Assembly (NCBI GenBank): GCA_021151535.1
Contig: JAGKXC010000100.1
Coordinates: forward strand, 1 to 6,476
Length of the DNA stretch: 6,476 nt
Source: Sphingobacteriia bacterium
GTDB taxonomy: Bacteria > Bacteroidota > Bacteroidia > NS11-12g > UBA955
Reading direction: 5' to 3'
Shown here one piece after another: positions 6,442-6,476 of the stretch; the first letter of the stretch is position 1; each line of letters opens with the position of its first letter. Made by a program: the position numbers and the translations under genes. The notes beneath the pieces were generated by a model. That model saw nothing but the letters and a program-made list of their open reading frames with translations. It did no database searches and was not told where the DNA came from.

Positions 6442-6476
6442 TTATCGCAACTCCGCCTCCCAACTTTTACGGAATT
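6442..6476 (-). CDS. possible 3' end of a further minus-strand gene (partial)
   Basis: Read on the minus strand from base 6474, ten codons (FRKSWEAELR) end in TAA at 6442-6444, 41 bp upstream of the lipoprotein start. The amphipathic, protein-like composition suggests the C-terminus of a gene running into the lipoprotein gene. The opposite strand offers a competing reading: an ATG at 6438-6440 opening MIIATPPPNFYGI to the window edge. Both are too short to judge, and at most one is likely to be real. Confidence 0.25.
   Translation of the reverse strand, partial: FRKSWEAELR

Overview
The window looks like chromosomal DNA of a member of the Bacteroidota. The evidence is a very large secreted protein with a C-terminal domain resembling the type A sorting signal of the type IX secretion system (T9SS), export signals ending in 'AQ', a lipoprotein of a Bacteroidota-like type, two exact matches to the Bacteroidota -7 promoter element (TAnnTTTG), and no clear Shine-Dalgarno sites. 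Base composition is moderate to AT-rich. Nothing identifies the genus.

Layout, left to right. (1) The last 29 codons of an unrecognised plus-strand gene end at 92. (2) A 1126-residue plus-strand gene (137-3517) encodes a cell-surface or secreted protein: signal peptide, two LamG/concanavalin A-like domains, a Thr/Ser/Asn-rich beta-strand region, and a C-terminal T9SS sorting domain. (3) After an 85-bp gap with an inverted repeat, a 171-residue plus-strand gene (3603-4118) encodes an exported protein of unknown function with one C-terminal membrane segment. (4) Convergent to it, a minus-strand gene (4195-5430) encodes an AAA-type ATPase with a C-terminal DUF4143-type region. (5) The 157-bp gap above it holds a perfect 15-bp inverted repeat, a candidate -7 element, and a candidate 22-codon membrane micro-ORF (5506-5574, minus). 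(6) A minus-strand gene (5588-6400) encodes a predicted lipoprotein with about four C-terminal hydrophobic segments. (7) The last 76 bp may hold the edge of another gene, but its strand cannot be settled.

The two plus-strand genes are exported and may or may not be co-transcribed. The minus-strand genes could form a lipoprotein / micro-ORF / ATPase series, but the ATPase seems to have its own promoter next to the palindrome and may be an independent unit. I see no tRNA, rRNA, CRISPR array, transposase or integrase. No complete new system can be demonstrated. The best leads are the palindrome at the ATPase gene, the micro-ORF, and the lipoprotein with several membrane segments.
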